From Sporodiniella umbellata (Eukaryota > Mucoromycota > Mucoromycetes > Mucorales > Rhizopodaceae), in NCBI GenBank assembly GCA_025677835.1, contig JAIXMR010000021.1, forward strand, positions 62,501 through 126,500: DNA of 64,000 nt, written 5' to 3'. A model generated the notes under the pieces. The model made no database searches. It was not told the DNA's origin and saw only the letters and a list, made by a program, of their open reading frames with translations. Position 1 is the stretch's first letter. Each line of letters starts with the position of its first letter. The position numbers and the translations under genes were made by a program. This document shows, in pieces, positions 46,373-56,726 of the stretch.

Positions 46373-47696
46373 ATGCATGTACCCGAAAAACTAATTGTAG
46401 GCTTTGTTCTTATTCTTATCAGCTATTTGCAGATAAGCACAGTCTTTTTTATAATAGCACCTTCTTTGGGTGGCTGGACCAGTTCTTTATCCCAAAAGGT
46501 TCTTTTACCACTCCATGTGAGTCTAATTTCTATCTATGTTAATTACTTTTTGGCTTGGTTATCAGATCCTGGACATGTGCCTCATGAATGGGTAAAGTGC
46601 TGTAAGAAAAAAAAAGGAGAACGCTTTGATTTACTTCCTTTAATTAACTTAGGAGCCACCGTTTGAAATCTTGAATTTAGAGCCACCGCTTCATTTAGGT
46701 GTTTCAGGACCGAGATATTGCCAAAAGTGCGACTGCTTCAAACCACCTCGTTCTCACCATTGTAAAGAATGTGGTACCTGCGTACTTCGGATGGACCATC
46801 ACTGTCCCTGGATAGGGAACTGTGTTGGGTTTGGAAACTATAGTCATTTTGTGCGGTTTTTGTTTTCAGTAGTTGTTTGCTGCTCCTATGGTTGTTATTT
46901 GTTGTTGTGGAAATTTCAAAGATTATTAGATGTTAGGCAAAACAGTTGGGTAATAGCACAAACGGATATCAAAAAAAAAAAAAAGACTGATGAAGTTTTA
47001 GATGACACCCCAGCCCAAAACATCAGAATTTGTATTCGTCCTGTTCAACATTGTTCTGATTAGCGTTGTAATACTGTTTGTTGGAACGTTAGCAGCCTAC
47101 CATATGTATTGCTTATGGAATGGACAAACAACTATTGAAGGATCCGAACGAAGAAAGACAACCAGGTTGATCAAAAGACGCACAATCGAGTTCGTAAGAA
47201 AAATAATGTAGCGAACGAAATTGATCTTGACTCATGTTTTAGTTTGATTTTCCTTTTGATCTGGGTGCTTACCAAAATATCTGTTCGGTTCTAGGGTCAA
47301 ATCCTGTGCTTTGGATGTGGCCAGATTGTAGTCCTGGCGACGGCCTTAAATTTACCACTAAGCGTACAATAGGTATATATATACATATATATAATTGTGT
47401 ATACTGCTGCCAAACCAACATTCATTGACTATAAAGACCCGATGTTGGCCTACTACTGGCCGCCCAAAGCGCAGAACGACACAATGCCCGAGGTAGATGA
47501 ACACAAATTGGTGAGGCGTGATTCCGAAGGATATTTGGTAAAAGAGATTACGTTGGAAGATAGAATGCAGATGCTCGACGAGGAAAATCTAGAATTGCAA
47601 ACAGAAGATGTGGAACTGTATGAAGAAAATGTAGAACTACAGTATGAAGATTCCCCGAGTGAAGCGAGCGATTCAACAGATTACGAATTGGAATAG
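46373..47696 (+). CDS. DHHC palmitoyltransferase (Pfa4-like)
   Basis: Predicted 365-aa multi-pass protein S-acyltransferase in five exons: 46373..46591, 46653..46949, 47002..47193, 47243..47372 and 47437..47696. Two N-terminal membrane segments precede the Cys-rich domain ([20 protein letters not shown]) with the catalytic DHHC in [13 protein letters not shown]. Two more membrane segments follow ([13 protein letters not shown] and [19 protein letters not shown]), then the TTIEG motif and [20 protein letters not shown], both characteristic of the Pfa4 group (known in yeast to acylate the chitin synthase Chs3 in the ER). The tail is very acidic. Intron 2 removes a poly-A frame break at 46970-46984. 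A functional link with the Chs3-type gene nearby is known for yeast and only inferred here. Confidence 0.88.
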
Positions 47697-47806
47697 TGTA
47701 GAATATATATATAAAAAAAAAACAAATGCATAGTTTATTAGAGCAGAAGCCCAATATTGTGCGTGCGTGTGTATGTGCGTATATAAATTGATGAAAAGAA
47801 TAGTTT

Positions 47807-48759
47807 CTATTGAATTGAGTCTCTCTGTGATGCTATATTGAGTTGTTTGCTCTTTGATATTTGATATACATTTGTAAGTAAATCGTAATGTGCCGAGTTA
47901 GATTGACGATATGAAAATAATTTGCTATTGAATTGGCGAGCGTTTACTGCAGCGCAATGTATCCAGTCTAATGCATTTTTTGATGTAGACACATCGAACT
48001 TTAGGCGATTTGTGCCTACTGTTAATGATGAAGGGGGTTGTGTGCTTGGATGAGATGGAATGCTTTTAATTGGCGCTATAGTGGGCAGCGGTTTAATTGA
48101 ATGATTGGCTTTTTTTAAAGGTTGTTCCGCAAACTCTCCTGAATAATAATAATCGTCTCTTCCTCTCACACCGTTTTTAACAATACGATGGCCGAACCGT
48201 TTGAAAACAGATCTAGCTGTAACCGCATTGAGCTCTCGGGTTCGAAAAGAAGGCCTTAATTGGTTTGAGTCTACCAAATACCCTCGTTCTTCATTATTCA
48301 TCTGCACTTTGACTAAACTGGTATTTCTTTTCACGAAAACAAAGCTGTCTCTATATCCAAGTACTGCTGCAGGGTCTTTAGAAAACATAAACAGAGTGTT
48401 GCCTCGAGTAGGCAAGCTAAACACCGGTACCTTGTACTCACGCCCTATGTATCTTTTGAATATCTTTTTTTTCTGCCACCCAATTCGCTTGACTTACCAT
48501 CGAAAAGTCTACCGTACTCGTCTACTTTATTTTCTCCAGATTCATCTATATCGCTTGTATACCCTTTTGCCAACATATTTTTTGAGTATGGATCGCTGCT
48601 GGACGTCTTTTTGGCTTTGGTTCGTCCCTTTTTTTTACTGTGTGCTAACTCTAGATCGCTTGAGCTCAAATCTCCTAGGGACAAATCGCTCTCTTCATAG
48701 AAATCGTTCTCATCTAATTCCCCTATAGGCCGTTTCCGTTTACCGTCTTTGTTCAACAT
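47807..48759 (-). CDS. Rsc7/Swp82-family chromatin remodelling subunit
   Basis: Predicted 299-aa nuclear protein in two exons, 48759..48498 and 48444..47807; the intron joins DEYGRLFDG to REYKVPVFSLPTRGN in frame. The conserved core (about residues 78-175) reads DEYGRLFDGREYKV, FSLPTRGNTLFMFSKDPA, LGYRDSFVFVKRN and RTRELNAVTARSVFKRFGHR, matching the Rsc7 (Npl6)/Swp82 family of RSC and SWI/SNF accessory subunits. The N-terminus is acidic-basic and low in complexity. Such subunits stabilise the remodeller. It converges with the DHHC gene, leaving 110 bp between stops. A perfect CRE lies 120 bp upstream of the start. Confidence 0.87.
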
Positions 48760-48878
48760 TGCGTAAAAAAAAGGTGAAAAAAGAGGGAAAACAAAAAATA
48801 AAATAAAAAACAAAGAGGTGACAGGAATGTGGTATTCTGCACGCCCGACCTGCTATGCTCTCGCACATACAATTGGAG

Positions 48879-48886
48879 TGACGTCA
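48879..48886. promoter_or_regulatory. CRE palindrome upstream of the Rsc7-like gene
   Basis: Perfect TGACGTCA, 120 bp upstream of the ATG of the minus-strand Rsc7/Swp82 gene. It is the consensus site for ATF/CREB bZIP proteins such as the one encoded at 338-1230. Occupancy is inferred. Confidence 0.45.
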
Positions 48887-50788
48887 AGCCATACCTTGAA
48901 CGAGCCGGACCGAGATGCATCGGCAGTTGAACAATAAACGATTTAGCAGCCTGTACCCCCTTTTTTTTTGTATTTACTACAATCAGCCTTGTCAATCTTG
49001 TGTTCTCGAAATTAGTCTTATTGGCAACTGGCTACAATTGGAAAGTCATCTTGCGTTCTGGTCTTTTTTTAGCCTCTGACCTTATTTGAAGACCGACCTT
49101 TTTTCACTCTATAGCGATCTGTCCCCTGCAAGTGTCTAAGATTACTAAAGCAGCCTTTTACTTATTTGCTCTAATTGACTTTATTTTCTTTAATATACTC
49201 TCTTGAAGCTGCCCAAAAAATATCAAATGTTTCTTTTGTTGCTATTTTTTAATCTTATGTTGCCACTACATAATTGGGTATCTATTTCCATATCTTTTTG
49301 TCACAAGTACATTTATCCACAAGCACTCACTAAACCTTGTTCAACTAACCCGCATTAAACTTGTGTGGTGTTAGTAACTTTCATTTTATAAGAAACCAGA
49401 GAGCAATTTACACAAACAAACATTTTCTTTTAAAAAAAAAGGCCCTGGAGTTGTTTTTGCTTGTAAATGTTGGGCCAGAGTATTGATGTCATTGCTTTTC
49501 TTAAGAAAACCAGTTACTTGGGATTAAAATCAGCTCTTTCCTTTTTTTTTACAGGCCTTATAAGATAATATATAGTTCAAAAAAAAAAGAAAGAAGCAAG
49601 TACAAGTGCAGAATCATTAGGTAAATGAATATATGATCAAATCATAGTATGTGCGCCCTTAACTGTTTACTTTAATAAAGAACAAATAAGATAATAATGG
49701 AAAATGCTTGAAATAACTGAATGTCATATTTTTGTAACGAGTTGTTACAACTGTTGAATCACTCCACTATCATTATCGATTACACTTCTTATTTAATATT
49801 TCGAAGATATAATATGTAATATTTAATGCCCTCTCAAATTGTTAGGCTAGTAAGAGGTATTGTAACTATCATTACATCCATTACCATGATCTGTCTATAA
49901 ATGCCTGACCATGGATCATGCCTTTATTTATGTATATTTATATAATGTGTATCGAATGATTTAGCCATATAGTGTGTCTAAGTTGGAATAGTATAGAATC
50001 GTTTTTGATCCAAATGAACAAAAAGGAAGCATTTGAATTTCTTAAGAACACAAATATGCATAAACATTAGAAAATCTGATAATATGCTATCAACCTCATG
50101 ACTTCTAAATTTTCCTCAAAACCTGGGTTTTTTTGTTATATGTAACAAAAAGTTTAAGAAAATCGTATTACTAACCTTGTTATACTAAATTATTTTTAAC
50201 GGCTATATTTCTGTTTCTTTCTCGGAATTCAGTATGACAGTATACATTAAGGACATACTCGACTTCTTTCTCTCTTAAATTCTGTAGAGTCCCTATATGA
50301 ACTTAAAAATATACGATTTGTATTGGTTTGCACAATAGCAAGCTTGCTTTTGCTGGACAACCGCATCTTTTCTCTTTCTAACTTTGTTCAGCGATTCTTT
50401 TCAATAACTATGTGCATATAGGATAGTTCTCACTAAGAGTTTGTAAGCTTTTTATTATCTCAAACATTAAGCAATAACTTAACTTGGCTGCAACTTTCGA
50501 AAAGAGCTTAAGCGCCATTGTCAGTTTTCGGAACAATTATAAACGCGAAATTGGTTGAATTGTGTTTATAAAGCTTTTAACTCAAATCTAGGCCAAAGAA
50601 CTCACGATTTCTTCTTTAAAACAAATTTTCCAAAAACACGCTTGTTTTTCAGGATGTTTGAACACTCATTCCGTGTGTTACAATATCACAGTATACTAGA
50701 ATAAAAATTCCAAGCTCTGTTCATTGTTTACCGGTTCAAACTCCGTGTGTTACATTTTACGATCATATCTACAGCATGAATAATCCAG

Positions 50789-50796
50789 TGACGTAA
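50789..50796. promoter_or_regulatory. CRE-like half site upstream of the Kelch-BTB gene
   Basis: TGACGTAA, one or two changes from the CRE consensus, 160 bp upstream of the Kelch-BTB ATG. It is a weak candidate and could be coincidence. Confidence 0.25.
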
Positions 50797-50955
50797 ATAA
50801 ATCCGAGATGTTTAATTGGTTAGTATGGGTTTCTGTCAACTCGCCTTTCATATTATACTGAAACTTTTTTTTTCTACGAAAATTTATCAGAAACTAAGCA
50901 CAAAATATTTGCTCTACTTTTGTTATTGTTGCTATTGTTGAAGTAACTACCAAAA

Positions 50956-52692
50956 ATGAATAGCCCTCACCTTAATTCTCCTATTGCAACTACAACTTCA
51001 AGAGATTTTACACCTTCTTTGAATGAACTTCCAGTGATAGAATATTCGCAGCCCATCAGAACGACTGGCGAAAAACTTGCTTCTCTTGTAGGAGCATCTC
51101 TTACAACCGTTGGAGACAGCATATACGTTTTTGGAGGATTTGATCAATATAGCGATGACATTTTCAACAAGTTGTACAAACTAGAATACAAAGATACCCA
51201 CTGGAAGCAAGTCATATATACAAAAGGTGAACCGCCAAAAAAACGCCACGATCACTCAGCCACACTCTGGAATCAAGACAAGTTGATCATTTTTGGTGGA
51301 TGCTCTGAGGAGAGTAAATTCTTTAACGACATTGTAATACTCGATTTAAACACGTTGACTTGGCATCACCCGAAGACTTGCGGGCTGATACCAGAAGGAA
51401 GAGTACGGCATTCAGCAACTGTATTTGAAGATCGCCTTTATATTGCTGGCGGGATCCACACAGGTCATACTACGCCCTTTACTGATTCATTACTAGTGCT
51501 CAATCTACAGACTTGGGAGTGGGAAACCCCCTTGGCGTTCTCAAGACGCGCACAGCATATGAGCTTTGTTTACAACAAAAAGCTGTTTGTTTATGGCGGT
51601 TTAAGAGAGGATATGAGCCGGTCCAACGGTTTAACGTTTATCGATCTTTGTCGGCCAGAAAGTGTAACACAGCTTGATATTAATTCAAGCGAATCACCTT
51701 CACTCTTGTTTGGTCAGCGCTTTGCTCAGATATGTGGTAATCAGCTTGTTGTTTTGGTCACTGTGCCTTTCAGAGAAGCGGTTACTGATGCGCCTACAAC
51801 CGGGCTATGGACACTGGATCTTACATGTATGCAATGGAGGTGTCGAGAGCTGGGATCTCGCTACGAAACGTGTAGTTGGCATTGCTTTTCAATGAATGAA
51901 AACGACAGATATTTCTATCTTCTTGGAACTAATGAGGAGGAGCCAGAAGAGTTTTATTCTATGGTACTAAGGGTAGATCTAGAAGAAACAGGTGTGGTTT
52001 CTGTGCAATCTCCACAGTTAGGAAGGGATCTATTGAAGCTATTAGAAGAAGAAAAAAAGGATTTGGAGACAAACTTTACTATATGCTCATCTCTTGAGCC
52101 TGAAAAGGGCGGTATATCTGTACATCGTTTGATACTGATGGCTCGGTGGCCCTATTTTGTAAACATGTGGGACTCAGGAATGGTAGAAACGGTGGAGAAT
52201 CAAATTGCTATATCAGAATCTATTTCTACCATCAAGGGGTTTGTGAAATACTTGTATTCCGACACAGTGGAAGAAAAAGACAACTTTTCGACAGAATTAG
52301 TATCCAATCTACTCGTGATGGCACACATATATATGGTCCCAAGGTTATCTACATTGTGCGTCAAGAGGCTGTTTGATGAGATAGATATAGAGACGGCTAG
52401 TAAAATATATCATAGTGCAAGTCTTTCAGAGCAGAAGGGGTTGCAACAGGCATCTTTACATTATATATTCCAGCATTTTGGGGCGATCAGTCATACAGCG
52501 GGTTTTCGCCAACTGCCCAGACCTATTTTATTCCAAATATGGGACTACATGCCTGAGAATGCATCCATTGTCGATCGCAAACAAGATCTGCAACTGAATG
52601 CTATCGCCAACGGAACAGGTGAACAGGGGTATGACGAAGAAGAGGAAGAGGAAGATGTTGAAGAAGAAGAAAACTTCGATATGGAAGAGTGA
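50956..52692 (+). CDS. Kelch-repeat and BTB domain protein
   Basis: Single-exon 578-aa protein. Residues about 40-335 form Kelch repeats with the usual paired Gly and downstream Trp: DSIYVFGGFDQYSDD...WKQ, KLIIFGGCSEESKFF...WHHP, RLYIAGGIHTGHT...WEWE, KLFVYGGLREDMS and a degenerate one (LWTLDLTCMQWRC). A BTB/POZ-like domain follows (about 380-480: GISVHRLILMARWPYF, IKGFVKYLYSDTV, LLVMAHIYMVPRLSTLCVKRL) with a BACK-like helical end. The C-terminus is an acidic Glu tract. Kelch-then-BTB order as in LZTR1-type proteins suggests a Cullin-3 adaptor or a cortical scaffold; the substrate is unknown. The domain call is strong. Confidence 0.88.
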   Translation: MNSPHLNSPIATTTSRDFTPSLNELPVIEYSQPIRTTGEKLASLVGASLTTVGDSIYVFGGFDQYSDDIFNKLYKLEYKDTHWKQVIYTKGEPPKKRHDHSATLWNQDKLIIFGGCSEESKFFNDIVILDLNTLTWHHPKTCGLIPEGRVRHSATVFEDRLYIAGGIHTGHTTPFTDSLLVLNLQTWEWETPLAFSRRAQHMSFVYNKKLFVYGGLREDMSRSNGLTFIDLCRPESVTQLDINSSESPSLLFGQRFAQICGNQLVVLVTVPFREAVTDAPTTGLWTLDLTCMQWRCRELGSRYETCSWHCFSMNENDRYFYLLGTNEEEPEEFYSMVLRVDLEETGVVSVQSPQLGRDLLKLLEEEKKDLETNFTICSSLEPEKGGISVHRLILMARWPYFVNMWDSGMVETVENQIAISESISTIKGFVKYLYSDTVEEKDNFSTELVSNLLVMAHIYMVPRLSTLCVKRLFDEIDIETASKIYHSASLSEQKGLQQASLHYIFQHFGAISHTAGFRQLPRPILFQIWDYMPENASIVDRKQDLQLNAIANGTGEQGYDEEEEEEDVEEEENFDMEE

Positions 52693-53748
52693 AAGATTTA
52701 CATACACACACAAACAAGCACATATACTCATTTGCTCATATACGAATGCACTTATACATAATCACATATAAACACATCTACCAATACATACACAATACAA
52801 TAATATTAATAATAATAACCATATTTAATCCAATTTTCTCTTTTCTCATCGTTCAGAATCTTAATACAACCAAGACAAAAAGAAAAAAACCATTAGTATA
52901 GAGCAACAAGTTACTCATTAAAAAAGAATTTGCTATAGCCCTAAAGTCGTTCCCATTTCTAGTTGATGCGTCGAGCCATAAGGGAAAGTACTCTTATCCC
53001 TTTATTCTATAAAAGTAAAAGAGAGGGGCCAAATCATACCTTGAGTTTCTGCATTATGTAATGCTTGGCCTAAAGTACAATTTCATAACTTTAAAACTGC
53101 CAAAGGCATTTGATCCCCAAAAAAAGTCAACACAAGGTTTGATCACTGTAAACAAAAGCTGCATTACTCGAAAAAAAGAGCATAGCACGATCGCACTGTT
53201 TGTTCAATTGACATAACGGGCAATTGTCGTTTTTTTGCCTCTTTGGTAAAACTGAAGCACTACGAGAAAAAATTGGCTACTACCAACAATCTTCGGCGGA
53301 GAGCCCGGTTGTTAAAAGGTAATCAATATCTCGAGCGAATTAGTCATACCCAGCGGGAAAAATAATTTCAAACGGTCTCTACCAATGGTAGCTTCTTTTC
53401 AGCTTTACTAAACGGGTTGTCCGCCGATGGGTTGAGGTCACCGCTTTTGTCTGTTCTAAACAGAGGGTAGAAAGTTACCTTTTTTGGAAAGGCGTTTCAC
53501 CAAATACAGTGGCGGCAAGAATATGCGAAGTTCTTTTTAGAAGCTTCAACCAATAATAGCACAATGACTGATCTACAAACAAAGATTTTTCAGAACAGGT
53601 TTCTACAGTAGAAACTATACAGACTGGGTTTGTTTCACTTTTCTGGACATATAAAAGCACCTGCTTCCTTCTTTTTTTTTTTTTCTTTTTTTTTTTCAAC
53701 TCTAGACATATTGTTCTTCGCCCCTTCTTTTTTTCTTCTTCTAAATCA
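52693..53748. other. 1.06-kb spacer before the cation ATPase gene
   Basis: AT-rich with an (AC/AT)-rich stretch just after the Kelch-BTB stop (52697-52800). Short minus frames near 53475-53800 owe their length to T runs (53671-53695). It presumably holds the ENA-type promoter. I see no gene. Confidence 0.55.
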
Positions 53749-56726
53749 ATGAAAGAAATCAGCGAAAAAGAAGCAGATCGAACTGTGCATGATTGGCACA
53801 TTCATTCTATCGATGAAGTGGCCAAGCGCTTGTCTACAGACACAGACAATGGACTATCATCGGATCAAGTCAATGAAAGACAAACGACTTTTGGATTCAA
53901 CGAGCTTTCTGCTGACGGCGGGCCAAAATGGCTCAAAGTACTACTTGGACAATTCACGGATGCAATGAACTGGATTTTCATTGCCCTAGCAATTGCTTCT
54001 TACGTTTTACAAGACTATGTAACTGGATCTATGCTATTAGTGATTGCTTTGTTAAACTTATACCTCGGATTTTCTCAAGAATACGCAGCAGAACAGACTT
54101 TGGCAGCCCTCCGTAACTTATCATCACCCATGGCTGATGTGATCCGCGACGGCATTGAACAATCGATACCAAGCCGCGAAATGGTACCTGGTGATATTAT
54201 CCTTATCAAAGAAGGCGACTCAGTAGGTGCAGATGCTCGATTAATTTATGTATCCAACCTCGAAGCCGACGAAGCTCTGTTGACCGGAGAATCGGTGCCT
54301 GTTAGTAAGCAGCTGGTCGTACTTGAACATCAAGGTAAAACATAGTCCGCACATATGTGCAAGCTCGATACTTACTATAATTACTAGATGAGCCTTTGGG
54401 CGATCGTATTAACATGGCCTACTCCTCTACTGTCATATCTAAAGGCAGGGGTCGGGGCATTGTCACCAGTACTGGTATGCACACTGAGATTGGAAAAGTA
54501 GCTAAAAAGCTCAACGACTCTGGCGATAGTGACCGAACTCGACTTCAAAAGAGCTTAGACAGGATGTACATTGCTCTGTTGATTACGGCTGTTATCTGTG
54601 TCATTATTGTCTTGGCTTCTGTCAAGTTCCAAGCTGACTATGACATCGGCATGTATTCAATGACTGCCGCTCTTTCTGTCTTACCAGCTGGTTTGACCAC
54701 CGTTATGACTGTCACTTTGGTGCTTGGAGGAAAGGAAATGACCCGCCAAAGGGCCATTGTTCGAAAACTTAAATGCTTGGAAACTTTGGGGTCCGTAACC
54801 AACATCTTTTCAGACAAGACAGGCACGTTGACTATGGCTAAAATGGTAGTCGTTCGTTTTTGGACTCCACTTGAAGGTTTCTTCTATGTGACCCCGAACG
54901 GTCTAGCTCCCACCGGCGATGTGTACCGAACTTACAAAGGGCTTCCCGATCAAATCGCTAAAGATTCGACATCAACACTCCTAGACAAGCAATCGCTTTC
55001 GCCCGAAACCACACACTTGGTTCAGTGCGCTGCATTATGCAATGTCTCTAGTATCTATCTAAAAGAATCTAATGATTCTCTTAAGAAGGAAACCACCTCA
55101 GACGACTGGATTTCGAGCGGCGCGCCCACTGAGGTAGCTCTTCAAGTATTTGCTCACAAATTTGACATGGGAAAACCTGATTTGTGCAGTGAAGGATGGG
55201 AGCAATTATCAGAATACCAATTCGACTCCACTATCAAACGTATGTCAACCATCTGCTTGAATAAAAACACGGGTGAAATCTTTGTGTTTACTAAAGGAGC
55301 TGCTGAACGTATTACTCAACTATGCTCAAATACATCTCAAGACGACCCAATCATCATGGATAAAGTAAACACGCTAGCCGAGAAAGGCCTCCGTGTAATG
55401 GCCATGGCTTACCGTAAACTAGACATGTCTTCCAACGTCTCTGCAGAAGAACTTCAAAAATTACAACGCGATGACGTGGAGCGTGATCTGATCTTCTTAG
55501 GACTGACCGGTATTTACGATCCTCCTCGAGATGAATCTCGACAGGCTGTTCACGAGGCCCACCAGGCTGGTATTTCAGTTCATATGCTCACAGGTGACCA
55601 CGAAATCACTGCTACTGCTATTGCCAAAGAAATCAACATTCTGAAAAAGAACTTGACACCCGAAGATGCCAAACGCCAAGTGATGACTGGTACTGCTTTT
55701 GATGCTATGACTGATGATGAAATTGACCAACTCCCAGAGTTACCTCTCGTGGTCGCCCGATGCTCTCCAGATACAAAGGTCAAGATGATTCAAGCCTCAG
55801 CTCGTCGTAAGAACATTTCTGCCATGACAGGTGACGGTGTAAACGACTCGCCTTCTCTTCGTATCGCAGATGTTGGAATTGCCATGGGAAAGAACGGTAG
55901 TGATGTAGCCAAACAAGCTTCAGATATTATCTTAACAGACGACAACTTCGCCACTATCATTCGCGCCATTGCTGAAGGTCGTCGTATTTATAAAAACATG
56001 CAGCGTTTCTTGTTGTATTATTGGATCTGTCTTTTCGGTTTGGCTTTAGTCGTAATAGTCTGTTTGGCTATAAGAGACCCTGAAGGCAGAAGCGCTGCCC
56101 CTCTATCAACTCTCCAGATGATCTTCATCTATATTGCTATTACTCCTCCTGCTGGATCATTGAGCACTCAACCTGCGTCTAAAACAGTTATGAGAGAGCC
56201 TCCTCGCCCTCCCACAGAAGGTATTTTTAGTCGCGAAATTCTTATTGATACTTTTGGTTACTCTGTTGGTCTTTGTGTTGTATGCATGATATCGTATGTT
56301 GTCCCACTCTTTACTATCGGTAACGGAATTGGAGGCGTCAACTGTGACTCAAACTTTATTGAGGATGTCTGTAGTTCTTTCTTTAGAGCACGCACCTCCC
56401 TCTTGGTCACTCTGTGTTTTTCTTCGGTAGTTATCATGGTTCATTGTCGAAGCTTTCGTAATTCTGAATGGAACTGGGAGGGCATAAAAGCAACATTCAA
56501 GAGTAAAACTATCAATGGAACCCTTATTTTTATCATCGTGTGTCTCTGTATATTCATGTATATTCCTCAAGTAGCCATCAAAGGATTCCGAATGCTAGGA
56601 ATTACTTGGGAATGGGGTTTAGATATTGGCTTAGTATTGCTTTTGATAGCCTATGGTGAAGTTTTCAAGTTTACTAAACGTAAACTCATGAAGCCTTTGG
56701 AAAGAGACATCGAAGAAGAAGACTAA
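53749..56726 (+). CDS. ENA-type P-type cation ATPase (P2D)
   Basis: Predicted 974-aa pump in two exons, 53749..54334 and 54388..56726, joined in frame at HQ/DEPLGDRINMAYSS. Motifs in order: LLTGESVPVSK, the phosphorylation motif SDKTGTLT (Asp338), FDSTIKRMSTICL, LTGIYDPPRDES, HMLTGDHEITA and MTGDGVNDSPSLRIADVGIA. The extended similarity to yeast Ena1 (GLRVMAMAYRKL, LPLVVARCSPDTKVKMI, GSDVAKQASDIILTDDNFA) places it in the P2D Na+/K+-exporting class. Two membrane sites differ from Ena1: M4 has LPAGLTTV where Ena1 has IPSSLVVV, and M6 has ITPPAGSLS where Ena1 has TSCFPAMG. Ion selectivity may therefore differ. About ten membrane segments are expected; the location is plasma or endosomal membrane. 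Confidence 0.9.

Larger units (their letters stand above)
48760..50955. other. 2.2-kb AT-rich divergent spacer
   Basis: The spacer separates the Rsc7-like gene (-) and the Kelch-BTB gene (+). It contains CRE-type sites at both ends (48879-48886 and 50789-50796) and a short repeated motif CCGTGTGTTACA at about 50673-50684 and 50745-50756. I see no gene or RNA gene; a T-loop-like GGTTCAAACTC near 50731 does not fold into a tRNA. Confidence 0.5.

Noticed and set aside
50725..50760. GGTTCAAACTC resembling a Pol III B box
   Set aside because: The flanking bases do not form a T stem and no A box lies at the right distance upstream.
54396..54400. Separate gene starting within the ENA-type pump
   Set aside because: The second open block starts at TTG and continues the first through a normal GTAAAA...TAG intron. 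Together they form one complete pump.
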